Assembly (NCBI GenBank): GCA_964346245.1
Contig: CAYFUF010000035.1
Coordinates: 1-12,486 of the forward strand
Direction of reading: 5' to 3'
Origin: CAYFUF01 sp964346245
Lineage (GTDB): Bacteria > Bacillota > Clostridia > Tissierellales > Peptoniphilaceae
DNA length: 12,486 bases
Positions 6,082 to 12,401 of the stretch are shown here, piece after piece. Under the pieces are notes generated by a model. The model was not told where the DNA came from, did no database searches, and saw only the letters and a program-made list of their open reading frames with translations. Positions within the stretch are counted from its first letter, which is position 1. Each line of letters opens with the position of its first letter. The translations under genes and the position numbers were made by a program.

Positions 6082-7861
6082 CGATGGTTAGGTCATCATC
6101 ACTCTTCTTACGACGCAGCCGACGACGAAGCAGGAGGGCGATAATGATAAGAGCCAAAGCGATTCCTCCCCACAGGAAGGGGTTAGTAAGCATGTTGTCG
6201 TTTTCAACGGGCATGCCGGTCGAGGGGTCAATGAGCTGTCCCGTTTCACTGTCGATGGGAAAGCCAGTCTCGGGGTCAAACTGGACATCTTCGAAAACCA
6301 TCTCCTCCATGACATCCATGGTGAAAGGCTGCTCATCCCTGTGGGCTGTGCCGGTAGAGTCCTCGTAGGTGAAGACCACTTTTCCTTCAACGGGGCCGCT
6401 TTGCATCGGGGTCACATCGACAGAATAGAAGTCCGAAGAGCCTGGAGCAAAGTTACCAACGAAGTAACGGGGGCTGTCCGTTGTCTCCAAGTTTTCTCCC
6501 TCGATCGACACCATCAGCGTGGTTAACGTATCCTTGCCGGTGTTGTAGAAGTCCATGGACACCGTCGTTGGCATGCCCATTGGACCTGATGGCGCGTTGA
6601 CCTCACCGTAGAGGATTTCGGATTTTTGCACGATAGGCACACCGATAATCTCTGAGGCAGTAAATTCGTTACCCTCGCGGTCCTCGTACTCGAAGCTAAC
6701 ATTGATGGTATAGTTTTGCGCCTGGGCGTTAGGGACCGTCTTTAGCTTGATTTGCTTGGAAGCAGTTGAACCCGCATAGATCTCTGCAATGTAGAAGGTG
6801 TTGGAGGAGTTGACTGGGGAGAAGACAGAACCCGTGGCGGTTTGCCCTGTGGCATCCGTCGTCTGCTCCGCGCCATTGATGGAAATCTTTATATTCCTAA
6901 CTGCCTTCTCGTAGTTGGTGTTGTAGAAGGTAAGGTCAATCGTAAATTCCTCGCCAGCTTTTGGCATCTCTGGATTGAGCTTATAGTTAGAAATAATCAG
7001 TTTTGGCTTGTTCTTAATAGTTACTCCTACGTCGCTAGGGTTGTTGATATCTGTAGGCATCTCGAATCCTCCGTCTCCTATATTGGTATCGGCAGGGATG
7101 AAACCACCGCCAAAATCATCGTTATAGTTGGGATCCCCATTGGTCATTGGCGGATCCACTGGCACTTCTTCATCGGGTACATCTTCGCTGGGCTTGTTCT
7201 CTTCGTCATCGCTTACGCTATCTTCATCCGAAGAGTTCCCATCGCTAGCTGAGCTATCCTCATCGTTCGTGCTATCGTCATTGGACGATTCCTCAGGCTT
7301 TTCCTGTTCAGCCCGCCAAGCTTCTTCCAAGGCCGATAAGGAATCCGCAAAGTGGACACGTTCACTTTCCTTAGAGACATTTTGCAAGAGCGTAGTCCAA
7401 ATGACCTCATTAGTCAGGCCTGGTATAGATGACATAGGAGCCGAATCCCTAAAGAGCATAGTGAGTGCAGCCGCTTGATCGGCCTGGTTCTCATCTTCAC
7501 CCAGCTCATTACCCGTCAGCTTAGCCACGAAATGCTCGACCAGGGTCGTCTCCTGCCCGTCTCCCTTGGGGAAGAGGTAGAGCTGGTTGCCTGGCTTAAG
7601 GCTTATGCTACTTTGGTCCTCGCTGTAGAGAGCGCCTTCGGCTAGGGCATCATTGCCCTCGCCGCTTGCTTGACTCATCAAGCTCAGCAAGGGCCATTCA
7701 TAGGTCGTCTCATTCTTATTCTGTATAAAGAGGGCAATCTGGTAGTCCCCACCAGTGGCCTCTTCCTTGTTGTAGAGCTTGCCAGTCTTCAAATCGATGG
7801 CAAATAGGACATAATCGATGCCAGCAAGGTTACTACGTAAATTATTAATATTTTCTGTCAT
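6074..7861 (-). CDS. C-terminally anchored protein with two CARDB-like domains
   Basis: 595 residues encoded between the ATPase and permease genes and therefore probably a dedicated partner of the transporter. The N-terminal region (about 1-180) is mixed alpha/beta and unrecognised. An extremely acidic Ser/Asp/Glu linker (about 185-240) follows. Two beta-rich domains (about 285-410 and 415-520), with patterns such as KPKLIISNYKLNPEMPKAGE and FTIDLTFYNTN, resemble CARDB/NEW3 Ig-like adhesion modules. Three 8-residue repeats (DPETGFPI, DSETGQLI, DPSTGMPV) then lead to one hydrophobic span (about 560-578) and a basic tail RRRLRRKK. ATG at 7861 has a strong AGGAGG site 8 bp away and is preferred over ATG at 7879. 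It overlaps the ATPase end by 17 bp. Oddly, there is no signal peptide, although the basic tail predicts the CARDB part lies outside the cell. Function is not assignable. Confidence 0.75.
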   Translation of the reverse strand: MTENINNLRSNLAGIDYVLFAIDLKTGKLYNKEEATGGDYQIALFIQNKNETTYEWPLLSLMSQASGEGNDALAEGALYSEDQSSISLKPGNQLYLFPKGDGQETTLVEHFVAKLTGNELGEDENQADQAAALTMLFRDSAPMSSIPGLTNEVIWTTLLQNVSKESERVHFADSLSALEEAWRAEQEKPEESSNDDSTNDEDSSASDGNSSDEDSVSDDEENKPSEDVPDEEVPVDPPMTNGDPNYNDDFGGGFIPADTNIGDGGFEMPTDINNPSDVGVTIKNKPKLIISNYKLNPEMPKAGEEFTIDLTFYNTNYEKAVRNIKISINGAEQTTDATGQTATGSVFSPVNSSNTFYIAEIYAGSTASKQIKLKTVPNAQAQNYTINVSFEYEDREGNEFTASEIIGVPIVQKSEILYGEVNAPSGPMGMPTTVSMDFYNTGKDTLTTLMVSIEGENLETTDSPRYFVGNFAPGSSDFYSVDVTPMQSGPVEGKVVFTYEDSTGTAHRDEQPFTMDVMEEMVFEDVQFDPETGFPIDSETGQLIDPSTGMPVENDNMLTNPFLWGGIALALIIIALLLRRRLRRKKSDDDLTIDE

Positions 7862-8585
7862 GGGTGACACCTCCTGCAAGCACTTCTTTCACCTGATTGG
7901 CTTGCAACATTCGCTCAATCTTTCCGTCTCGCATATGTAGGACGCGGTCTGCGTAATCGGCCATCTCTTCATCGTGGGTTACCATAATCAAGGTCTGCTT
8001 GTTCTCCTTGATGATGTCCCTGATCAGCATCATGACCTCTTGGCTTGTCTTCGTATCTAGGTTTCCCGTGGGCTCATCAGCAAACATCAGCTTGGGGTTG
8101 CCAACAAAGGCTCTCGCTATGGCCACCCTCTGCTGCTGACCACCAGACAGCTCATTGGGCTTGTGGTGCAGGCGCTCGCCCAGACCAACCCGCTTCAGCA
8201 TGTCTTTTGCAATCTTTTCCCGCTTATCCTTTTTCATCCCTTTCAGCATGAGGCCAAAGCTGACGTTCTCTATTGCCGTTAGCGTAGGCAATAGGTTGTA
8301 GGATTGAAAGACAAAGCCAACGTTGAGGCTCCTGAACTTGGTAATCTCTCTTTCGTTTAACTTTTCGATGGCAATGCCGCCGATGTTAATCGTGCCCTTG
8401 CTGGGCCGTTCTAGACCCGCCAGCACATTCAGAAGAGTTGATTTACCCGAGCCTGAGGGACCCAAAAGGCAGACGATTTCGCCTTTAGGGATAGATAGGT
8501 CAACGCCGTTTAAGGCAAAGACCTTGCTATCGCCCATGCGGTAGACTTTATATAAATCGTTGACTCGGATGAAAGTCTCATTCAC
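7845..8585 (-). CDS. MacB/LolD-type ABC transporter ATPase
   Basis: Cytoplasmic ATP-hydrolysing subunit that powers the permease at 4705-6081, 246 residues. All catalytic elements are present: Walker A GPSGSGKST (42-50), Q-loop Q94 (FVFQSYNLLP), signature LSGGQ (146-150), Walker B LMFADE (166-171), D-loop NLD (175-177) and switch H204. The SYNLLP after the Q-loop and EPTGNLDTKTS are typical of the MacB/LolD/YtrE subfamily. It starts with GTG, supported by AGGAGG 8 bp upstream; ATG at 8581 is in another frame. The C-terminal tail (about 225-246) extends past the usual ATPase end and overlaps the next gene. First gene of a three-gene operon preceded by palindromic operator-like sites. Confidence 0.93.
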   Translation of the reverse strand: MNETFIRVNDLYKVYRMGDSKVFALNGVDLSIPKGEIVCLLGPSGSGKSTLLNVLAGLERPSKGTINIGGIAIEKLNEREITKFRSLNVGFVFQSYNLLPTLTAIENVSFGLMLKGMKKDKREKIAKDMLKRVGLGERLHHKPNELSGGQQQRVAIARAFVGNPKLMFADEPTGNLDTKTSQEVMMLIRDIIKENKQTLIMVTHDEEMADYADRVLHMRDGKIERMLQANQVKEVLAGGVTHDRKY

Positions 8586-8611
8586 GGCCTAATCCTCCTT
8601 ATGAATTGAAG

Positions 8612-8627
8612 GTAACAACAGTGTTAC
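8612..8627. promoter_or_regulatory. Perfect inverted repeat in the ABC operon leader
   Basis: GTAACA-ACAG-TGTTAC, two 6-bp arms around 4 bp, lies just upstream of the ATPase ribosome site. It resembles operators of GntR/YtrA-type repressors and the TNACA-N4-TGTAA boxes of BceR-type response regulators, both linked to ABC exporters. The match to either is partial and no regulator gene is in the window. Confidence 0.45.
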
Positions 8628-8642
8628 TTATTTTATTGTTTC

Positions 8643-8676
8643 CTTTTGGTAATAGTAGCATTATTTTGACCAAAAG
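8643..8676 (-). promoter_or_regulatory. Probable promoter within a second inverted repeat
   Basis: CTTTTGGT (8643-8650) and ACCAAAAG (8669-8676) are perfect 8-bp inverted arms around 18 bp. On the minus strand the spacer holds TGCTACTAT, a plausible extended -10 box (TGN plus TACTAT), with a poor TTACTT 16 bp upstream. A protein bound to the arms would cover this -10, so it may be the operator-promoter of the ABC operon. The inverted repeat is certain; the promoter is weakly supported. Confidence 0.4.
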
Positions 8677-8752
8677 TAACTAAATTCATCTTAATAAATT
8701 AGAATTTAACGAGCCAATATTATGGAGGTATTAAGACCCCTTGAAAAACCAC

Positions 8753-8793
8753 AAAAAAAGAGCTGCAGCCGAATGCTCATTCAGCTGCAGCTC
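8753..8793 (-). terminator. Terminator of the PAP2 phosphatase gene
   Basis: On the minus strand GAGCTGCAGC and GCTGCAGCTC form a 10-bp stem. It continues past a mismatch into GAATG/CATTC and is followed by seven Ts. The stem begins 7 bp after the PAP2 stop codon. Confidence 0.88.
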
Positions 8794-8799
8794 ATCCTC

Positions 8800-9486
8800 T
8801 TATCTCTTTATCCCTTGGGTGAACAAGGGGAGGGTCTTGGTCATCTTGATAAAAAAGAGGAGCAGGCTGGTCCCCAAGATAAAGCCTGCCAAAACATCAG
8901 TCAAGTAGTGGACGCCCAGGTAGACTCGGCTGAAAGCAATCGAGGCCGATAGGCAGCAGGCAACGATAATCAAGCTCTTTCGCGCCGTCTTCGCACTTGG
9001 CGGGAAGAAGGCATTAGCCAGCAAGTAGGCAAGACCACCAAAGCAGATAATGGTAGACAGGGAGTGTCCCGATGGAAAGGAGTAAGAGTGGATGTCCAAG
9101 AGGCGGAAAGCCTCATCAGGTCGGACTCTTTGAACCACTTCCTTAATTATCGGATTGAGGATAACACCACCTAAAAACACCAGACCCACGAACCAGATGA
9201 CCCAAGCTGGGCGGACTTTGGCAATGAGCAGAAAGACAGCGACCGCGATGGTAAAAATCGTCAAGGTGGAGGTGTTGCCCATAATCGTCACAAAGTGGAA
9301 GAAGCTGTTTAAGGCGGGTTTACGCGCCCCAGCAATCCAGCTGGTCACGCTTTCATCCAGCTGGCCAATCCAGTCAACCCCAACTATCTCGATGAACATA
9401 AAGACCAAGAAAGTGAAGAAACCAAAGGCCATCCCCCGATCCAACCTAGCCAACATCCTCTCCTGTTTCATCTCTTCTCCTTGCAT
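8800..9486 (-). CDS. PAP2-family membrane phosphatase
   Basis: Integral membrane phosphatase of the PAP2/phosphatidic acid phosphatase superfamily (undecaprenyl pyrophosphate phosphatase, phosphatidylglycerophosphatase B and relatives), 228 residues from the chosen start. All three catalytic motifs are intact: KEVVQRVRP (115-123), PSGH (138-141) and SRVYLGVHYLTD (186-197), where the two histidines and the aspartate form the active site. About six hydrophobic spans are visible. The likely role is dephosphorylating a lipid carrier or phospholipid at the outer membrane face; the exact substrate cannot be told. An ATG at 9510 would add eight residues but lacks a ribosome site and lies almost at the predicted transcription start. 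ATG 9486 has GAGGAAGGG before it, and ATG 9471 (AAGGAG) is also possible. Single-gene unit with its own terminator. Confidence 0.87.
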   Translation of the reverse strand: MQGEEMKQERMLARLDRGMAFGFFTFLVFMFIEIVGVDWIGQLDESVTSWIAGARKPALNSFFHFVTIMGNTSTLTIFTIAVAVFLLIAKVRPAWVIWFVGLVFLGGVILNPIIKEVVQRVRPDEAFRLLDIHSYSFPSGHSLSTIICFGGLAYLLANAFFPPSAKTARKSLIIVACCLSASIAFSRVYLGVHYLTDVLAGFILGTSLLLFFIKMTKTLPLFTQGIKR

Positions 9487-9521
9487 ATCCCTTCCTCTCT
9501 TTTCAAACATTTATTCTAACC

Positions 9522-9530
9522 AGTATACCA
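9522..9530 (-). promoter_or_regulatory. Extended -10 promoter of the PAP2 gene
   Basis: On the minus strand TGGTATACT is an extended -10 (TGN plus TATACT). No good -35 lies 16-18 bp upstream, as is common for extended -10 promoters. The predicted start near 9515 leaves almost no leader before ATG 9510, supporting one of the downstream ATGs as the true start. Confidence 0.5.
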
Positions 9531-9579
9531 GTAGTAACCCCAATTCGCATTCTTCGCAGTGGAAAAGAAAAAAGATTAA

Positions 9580-9608
9580 TTGACATATTCAATTATAAAA
9601 TGTAGACT
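9580..9608 (+). promoter_or_regulatory. Cold-shock gene promoter
   Basis: A perfect -35 TTGACA (9580-9585), a 17-bp spacer, then TAGACT (9603-9608), four of six -10 matches. Transcription would start near 9615, giving a leader of about 185 nt before the cold-shock start codon. Confidence 0.65.
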
Positions 9609-9614
9609 GGTAAG

Positions 9615-9800
9615 GTAGTTGTTTTTGTAGCAGATGGATTTAGATTTTACCACTTTCAAATCTTGTGCTCCGGTGGTTCACCAAAGTGCGAGTTAGGAAG
9701 TTTAACAGTAAAGTGTTTTATCTTCGCAAGCAATATAATTACAAAAAATAAAGAAAGCTACCAGATGGTAGACCATTCAGACGAATGGAGAGGATGAAAC
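9615..9800 (+). promoter_or_regulatory. Long structured 5' leader of the cold-shock mRNA
   Basis: This stretch has no gene; it is the predicted untranslated leader. Near its end are two hairpins: CTACC-AGAT-GGTAG (9758-9771) and CCATTC-AGAC-GAATGG (9773-9788). The last two Gs of the second stem are also the first two bases of the ribosome site GGAGAGG (9787-9793), so the hairpin can partly hide it. Upstream, CACTTT near 9649 can pair with AAAGTG near 9684. Cold-shock mRNAs such as E. coli cspA have comparably long, temperature-responsive leaders; the same behaviour here is inferred. Confidence 0.5.
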
Positions 9801-10001
9801 ATGTTAAAAGGTACAGTAAAGTGGTTCAACGATTCAAAGGGATTCGGATTTATTACCGGTGAAGACAACGAGGATGTATTCGTACATTTCTCCGCTATCC
9901 AAAGCGAAGGCTTCAAGTCTTTATCTGAAGGACAAGAAGTTTCTTACGAAATCGAATCTGACGCCCGCGGCAACAAGGCCGTTAACGTCGTTGCTCTTTA
10001 A
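9801..10001 (+). CDS. csp: Cold-shock protein (CspA family)
   Basis: 66-residue single cold-shock domain, the standard size. It binds single-stranded RNA and DNA in the cytoplasm and acts as an RNA chaperone that keeps messages unfolded at low temperature or on growth resumption. RNP1 (KGFGFI, 13-18) and RNP2 (VFVHF, 26-30) are intact with their aromatic residues, and the N-terminal GTVKWFN is the family signature. GGAGAGG lies 7 bp before the ATG. The gene is monocistronic, with its own strong promoter, long structured leader and strong terminator. Several paralogues per genome are usual, so I do not give it a specific letter. Confidence 0.97.
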   Translation: MLKGTVKWFNDSKGFGFITGEDNEDVFVHFSAIQSEGFKSLSEGQEVSYEIESDARGNKAVNVVAL

Positions 10002-10031
10002 TCAATACGATAGAAGACCAATAAGAAGAAT

Positions 10032-10062
10032 CCCGAAAGTGCTTGGCACTTTCGGGTTTTTT
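10032..10062 (+). terminator. Cold-shock gene terminator
   Basis: Perfect 11-bp stem CCCGAAAGTGC / GCACTTTCGGG with a TTG loop, followed by six Ts. It begins about 30 bp after the cold-shock stop codon. Confidence 0.95.
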
Positions 10063-10205
10063 GTTGTTTGCTAGTGGGCAGAAAAAGGCCTTTGTACCTT
10101 TTGGGACGCTACCTTCTGTTGTCAGCTTAGCGGTTGACTATGAAGGTCCTAGCAGAAATGGGTATTAGAGACAGAAAGAGGGTATCCCCTGGGAAGGAGA
10201 GACAC

Positions 10206-10454
10206 GTGAAAAAAGAGCTATTTGTATCAGACAAGTGCGCCCATTGTATAACCTTGATGGCTACTGAGGACTTTGACCAGCGCTTTGCGGATTATGAGAT
10301 TCATAACATCACCAATTCCATGGCAGAGTTGAAGGTCTTTTTGGCCTATCGGGATAGCCTAGCAGGCTATGATGAGATAAAGAAAGCAGGCAAAGTTGGT
10401 GTGCCGTCTGTTGTTCAGGACGGCCAGCATGTCCTATTTGTCGGTGAGGTCTAG
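10206..10454 (+). CDS. Glutaredoxin-like small redox protein
   Basis: 82-residue protein of thioredoxin fold. The first strand KKELFVSDKCAHC ends in the redox motif C11-A-H-C14, and KVGVPSVV (63-70) supplies the cis-proline P67 expected next to the active site. It resembles the short glutaredoxin-related proteins of Firmicutes, thought to reduce protein or small-molecule disulfides in the cytoplasm; its own partner is unknown. The start is GTG at 10206, backed by AAGGAG 6 bp upstream. The longer in-frame ATG version from 10134 would add 24 residues with no homologous look. It is followed by an inverted repeat CTAGGG/CCCTAG (10451-10479) that includes its stop codon but has no T run. Confidence 0.8.
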   Translation: MKKELFVSDKCAHCITLMATEDFDQRFADYEIHNITNSMAELKVFLAYRDSLAGYDEIKKAGKVGVPSVVQDGQHVLFVGEV

Positions 10455-10513
10455 GGGGCAATACAGCGAGCAGCCCTAGAAAGTAAATGAAAACAAAGCC
10501 AGAGAGGAGCATC

Positions 10514-10834
10514 ATGGAAATATCAGCTAAGCATTTTGACGAGTTGACGGGCCTGGAGCTGTGGGAAATCTACAAGCTGCGGTCCGATGTATTCATTGTG
10601 GAGCAGGACTGCGCCTATTCAGATGTGGATGTCTATGATAAGGTGGCTTATCATATGATGGCCCGAGAAGAGGGGAAACTGGTGGGCTACCTGAGGGTGC
10701 TGCCAGCCAGATCTTTGCATAAGGATGCTTCCATGGGCAGGATTGTCGCCAAGAATCGCCAAGAGGGCGTGGGGACAAAGCTGATGAAAGCAGGGATGTC
10801 TTTTGTGAGTCAGGTCATGGGTCTCGTGTCATAA
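10514..10834 (+). pseudogene. C-terminally truncated ElaA-like GNAT acetyltransferase
   Basis: 106 residues of an acetyltransferase resembling the ElaA branch of GNAT proteins: YKLRSDVFIVEQDCAYSDVD (18-37) matches the family's LR-VF-VEQ-C-Y-D-D block, and RQEGVGTKLM (82-91) is the acetyl-CoA pyrophosphate loop. Family members run to about 145-150 residues and end with a FY--FGF helix and an EDGIPH segment, both missing here. The frame ends MSFVSQVMGLVS then TAA, where the DNA becomes AT-rich and a palindrome appears. Start ATG 10514 has GAGGAG 4 bp before it; the in-frame ATG 10487 is poorer. Without the last third the acetyl-CoA fold is incomplete, so I treat it as broken by the neighbouring insertion, although a truncated product could still be made. 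Confidence 0.7.
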
Positions 10835-10842
10835 TTATGACA
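10827..10842. repeat. Perfect 16-bp palindrome at the GNAT truncation
   Basis: TGTCATAATTATGACA is fully self-complementary and includes the stop codon of the truncated acetyltransferase. It may be an operator (its form resembles several dimeric-regulator sites) or a recombination scar at the edge of the AT-rich segment. Confidence 0.5.
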
Positions 10843-10885
10843 ACGGCAAATAGTGACGATGGATACAGGTTTTCGAGGCTTTCTA

Positions 10886-10919
10886 CTAAGAGATTAAATT
10901 TGAAACACTTAGAGATTAA
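10886..10919. repeat. Direct repeat before the methyltransferase gene
   Basis: CTAAGAGATTAA (10886-10897) and CTTAGAGATTAA (10908-10919) match at 11 of 12 bases with a 22-bp offset, about two helical turns, ending 19 bp before the start codon. This suits a tandem regulator site, but chance in AT-rich DNA is possible. Confidence 0.35.
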
Positions 10920-10938
10920 TAAGTAATGGAGGAAATAC

Positions 10939-11556
10939 TTGTTAGATAATAAAGGTTTTGACCTATGGGCAGAAGGATATGACAATAGTGTTGGTTTATC
11001 AAATGAGGAGTATACATATCCATTTGCAGGTTACAAAAAGATATTAAATGAGATTTATAATCAGGTTTTGACATCTTCAGCAAAAAAAGTGCTAGATATT
11101 GGATTTGGTACTGGAGCATTAACTACTCGCTTATATGAACAAGGTTGCGAAATTTATGGCCAAGATTTTTCTGAAGAGATGATTAAGATTGCGAAGGAAA
11201 AAATGCCAGAATCAACATTATATTCAGGTGATTTTACTAATGGCCTAGTAGAGCCTTTGAAGAAGCAAGCTTATGATGCAATTGTTGCAACATATTCACT
11301 TCATCACTTAGATAATAAACAGAAAGTTCAGTTTATAAAATTATTACTGGGTTTATTGAATAAGGGAGGCATAATTTACATTGGCGATGTTGCTTTTCAA
11401 ACAAGAGATGAATTGGAATCATGTAGATTAGATGCAGGAGAATATTGGGATAATGAAGAAATCTATCTTGTCTATGAAGAGCTGAAAGAGCGTTTACCAA
11501 ACTTAAAATTTGAGAAATATTCTTTTTGCTCAGGCTTGTTCACTATTTCAAATTAA
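10939..11556 (+). CDS. Class I SAM-dependent methyltransferase
   Basis: 205-residue cytoplasmic methyltransferase with a seven-strand Rossmann-like fold. Motif I VLDIGFGTG (51-59) binds S-adenosylmethionine, D76 in YGQDFSEEM contacts the ribose, GDFTNG (97-102) is the adenine-side motif, and ATYSLHHL (117-124) is the post-II segment usual in Methyltransf_11/25 proteins. The N-terminus FDLWAEGYDNSV is typical of a widespread Firmicutes small-molecule methyltransferase of unknown substrate. It starts with TTG, clearly supported by GGAGG 6 bp upstream. Base composition is much AT-richer than the left 10.8 kb, suggesting a different origin. It is 17 bp from the next gene, so the two form an operon. 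Confidence 0.88.
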   Translation: MLDNKGFDLWAEGYDNSVGLSNEEYTYPFAGYKKILNEIYNQVLTSSAKKVLDIGFGTGALTTRLYEQGCEIYGQDFSEEMIKIAKEKMPESTLYSGDFTNGLVEPLKKQAYDAIVATYSLHHLDNKQKVQFIKLLLGLLNKGGIIYIGDVAFQTRDELESCRLDAGEYWDNEEIYLVYEELKERLPNLKFEKYSFCSGLFTISN

Positions 11557-11573
11557 AAGGAGAAGAAATAGAT

Positions 11574-12401
11574 TTGGAAATGAATAAACTGGATTTATTA
11601 GCAGAAAGAATATCTCTGCATTTTCAGGAAATTAAGAATAGGTCATATCCTTTGCTATTAGAAAAAGAAGAGATCAAAGAGGTATTAAAAAAACTTAAAG
11701 GTCAATCGGATTCATTTTATCTTTTAGATGAAGCTGATGGCGAAATACAAGGAATTTGTGGCTATTACATTGTTGAAAAAGAAAAATACTTACAAACTAT
11801 CATATTCGTTAGCCTTAACTACAATGAAAAATTTATTAAAAAGTCTTTAGACTATTTAAGAGAAACATATCCAGGTTATACCTTAATAATAGGAGTAGAA
11901 GCAGAAAATATATTTATTATTGATGAACTTAAAAATAATGGCTATTGTACAATTGACGATTTGTATTCAGCCACTATACAACCTAATCTTACAAATAGCC
12001 AAAAATACGCTGATATTGAGGAAATTGATTTAGCTCAGTGGGAGAATTTTAAGGAAATTCACCAACAAAATTTTGGAGAAGGATACTGGAATTTTCAGAG
12101 GATAAAAGATAATTTTGATATTTGGAAAATCTATTCAATAAAAGAAACTAATGGAATCAAATCGTATGTCTATGTTAAGAGTGGTTCCAAGGATGATAGT
12201 TGCGAAATTTTCGGTATTTATGGAGAGAATTTTGATGAACGATTAAGATTGATAGAGCATGCCTTAACTTCTTTGAAGGATAAAAAATTAATGTATTATT
12301 TCATCGAAGATGAAAAAGAGAAAGAGGCATGTAAAGAACTAGGCTTTGAAATACATGGTCATTATCAAGCGTGGGAATTTAAGGAAGAAGGTTTAGATTA
12401 G
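11574..12401 (+). CDS. GNAT-like protein, possibly a degenerate tandem acetyltransferase
   Basis: 275-residue soluble protein with no signal or membrane span. It appears to hold two GNAT-like halves. The first (about 45-135) contains FYLLDEADGEIQGICGYY and ends FIIDELKNNGYCTID. The second (about 150-270) ends ACKELGFEIHGHYQAWEF, the strand-turn-strand that closes many acetyltransferases. Neither half has a clean R/Q-x-x-G-x-G/A acetyl-CoA loop, so activity is doubtful and the assignment rests on overall pattern. The frame is open from 11526, inside the methyltransferase gene. AGGAG at 11558-11562 points to TTG 11574, with ATG 11580 as alternative. AT-rich like its operon partner. No terminator is visible before the window ends. 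Confidence 0.6.
   Translation: MEMNKLDLLAERISLHFQEIKNRSYPLLLEKEEIKEVLKKLKGQSDSFYLLDEADGEIQGICGYYIVEKEKYLQTIIFVSLNYNEKFIKKSLDYLRETYPGYTLIIGVEAENIFIIDELKNNGYCTIDDLYSATIQPNLTNSQKYADIEEIDLAQWENFKEIHQQNFGEGYWNFQRIKDNFDIWKIYSIKETNGIKSYVYVKSGSKDDSCEIFGIYGENFDERLRLIEHALTSLKDKKLMYYFIEDEKEKEACKELGFEIHGHYQAWEFKEEGLD

Noticed and set aside
10134..10205. N-terminal extension of the glutaredoxin-like protein from ATG 10134
   Set aside because: GTG 10206 has a strong AAGGAG site and gives the family's normal start at the first beta strand.
10451..10479. Terminator after the glutaredoxin-like gene
   Set aside because: The 6-bp CTAGGG/CCCTAG stem has a long loop and no T run.
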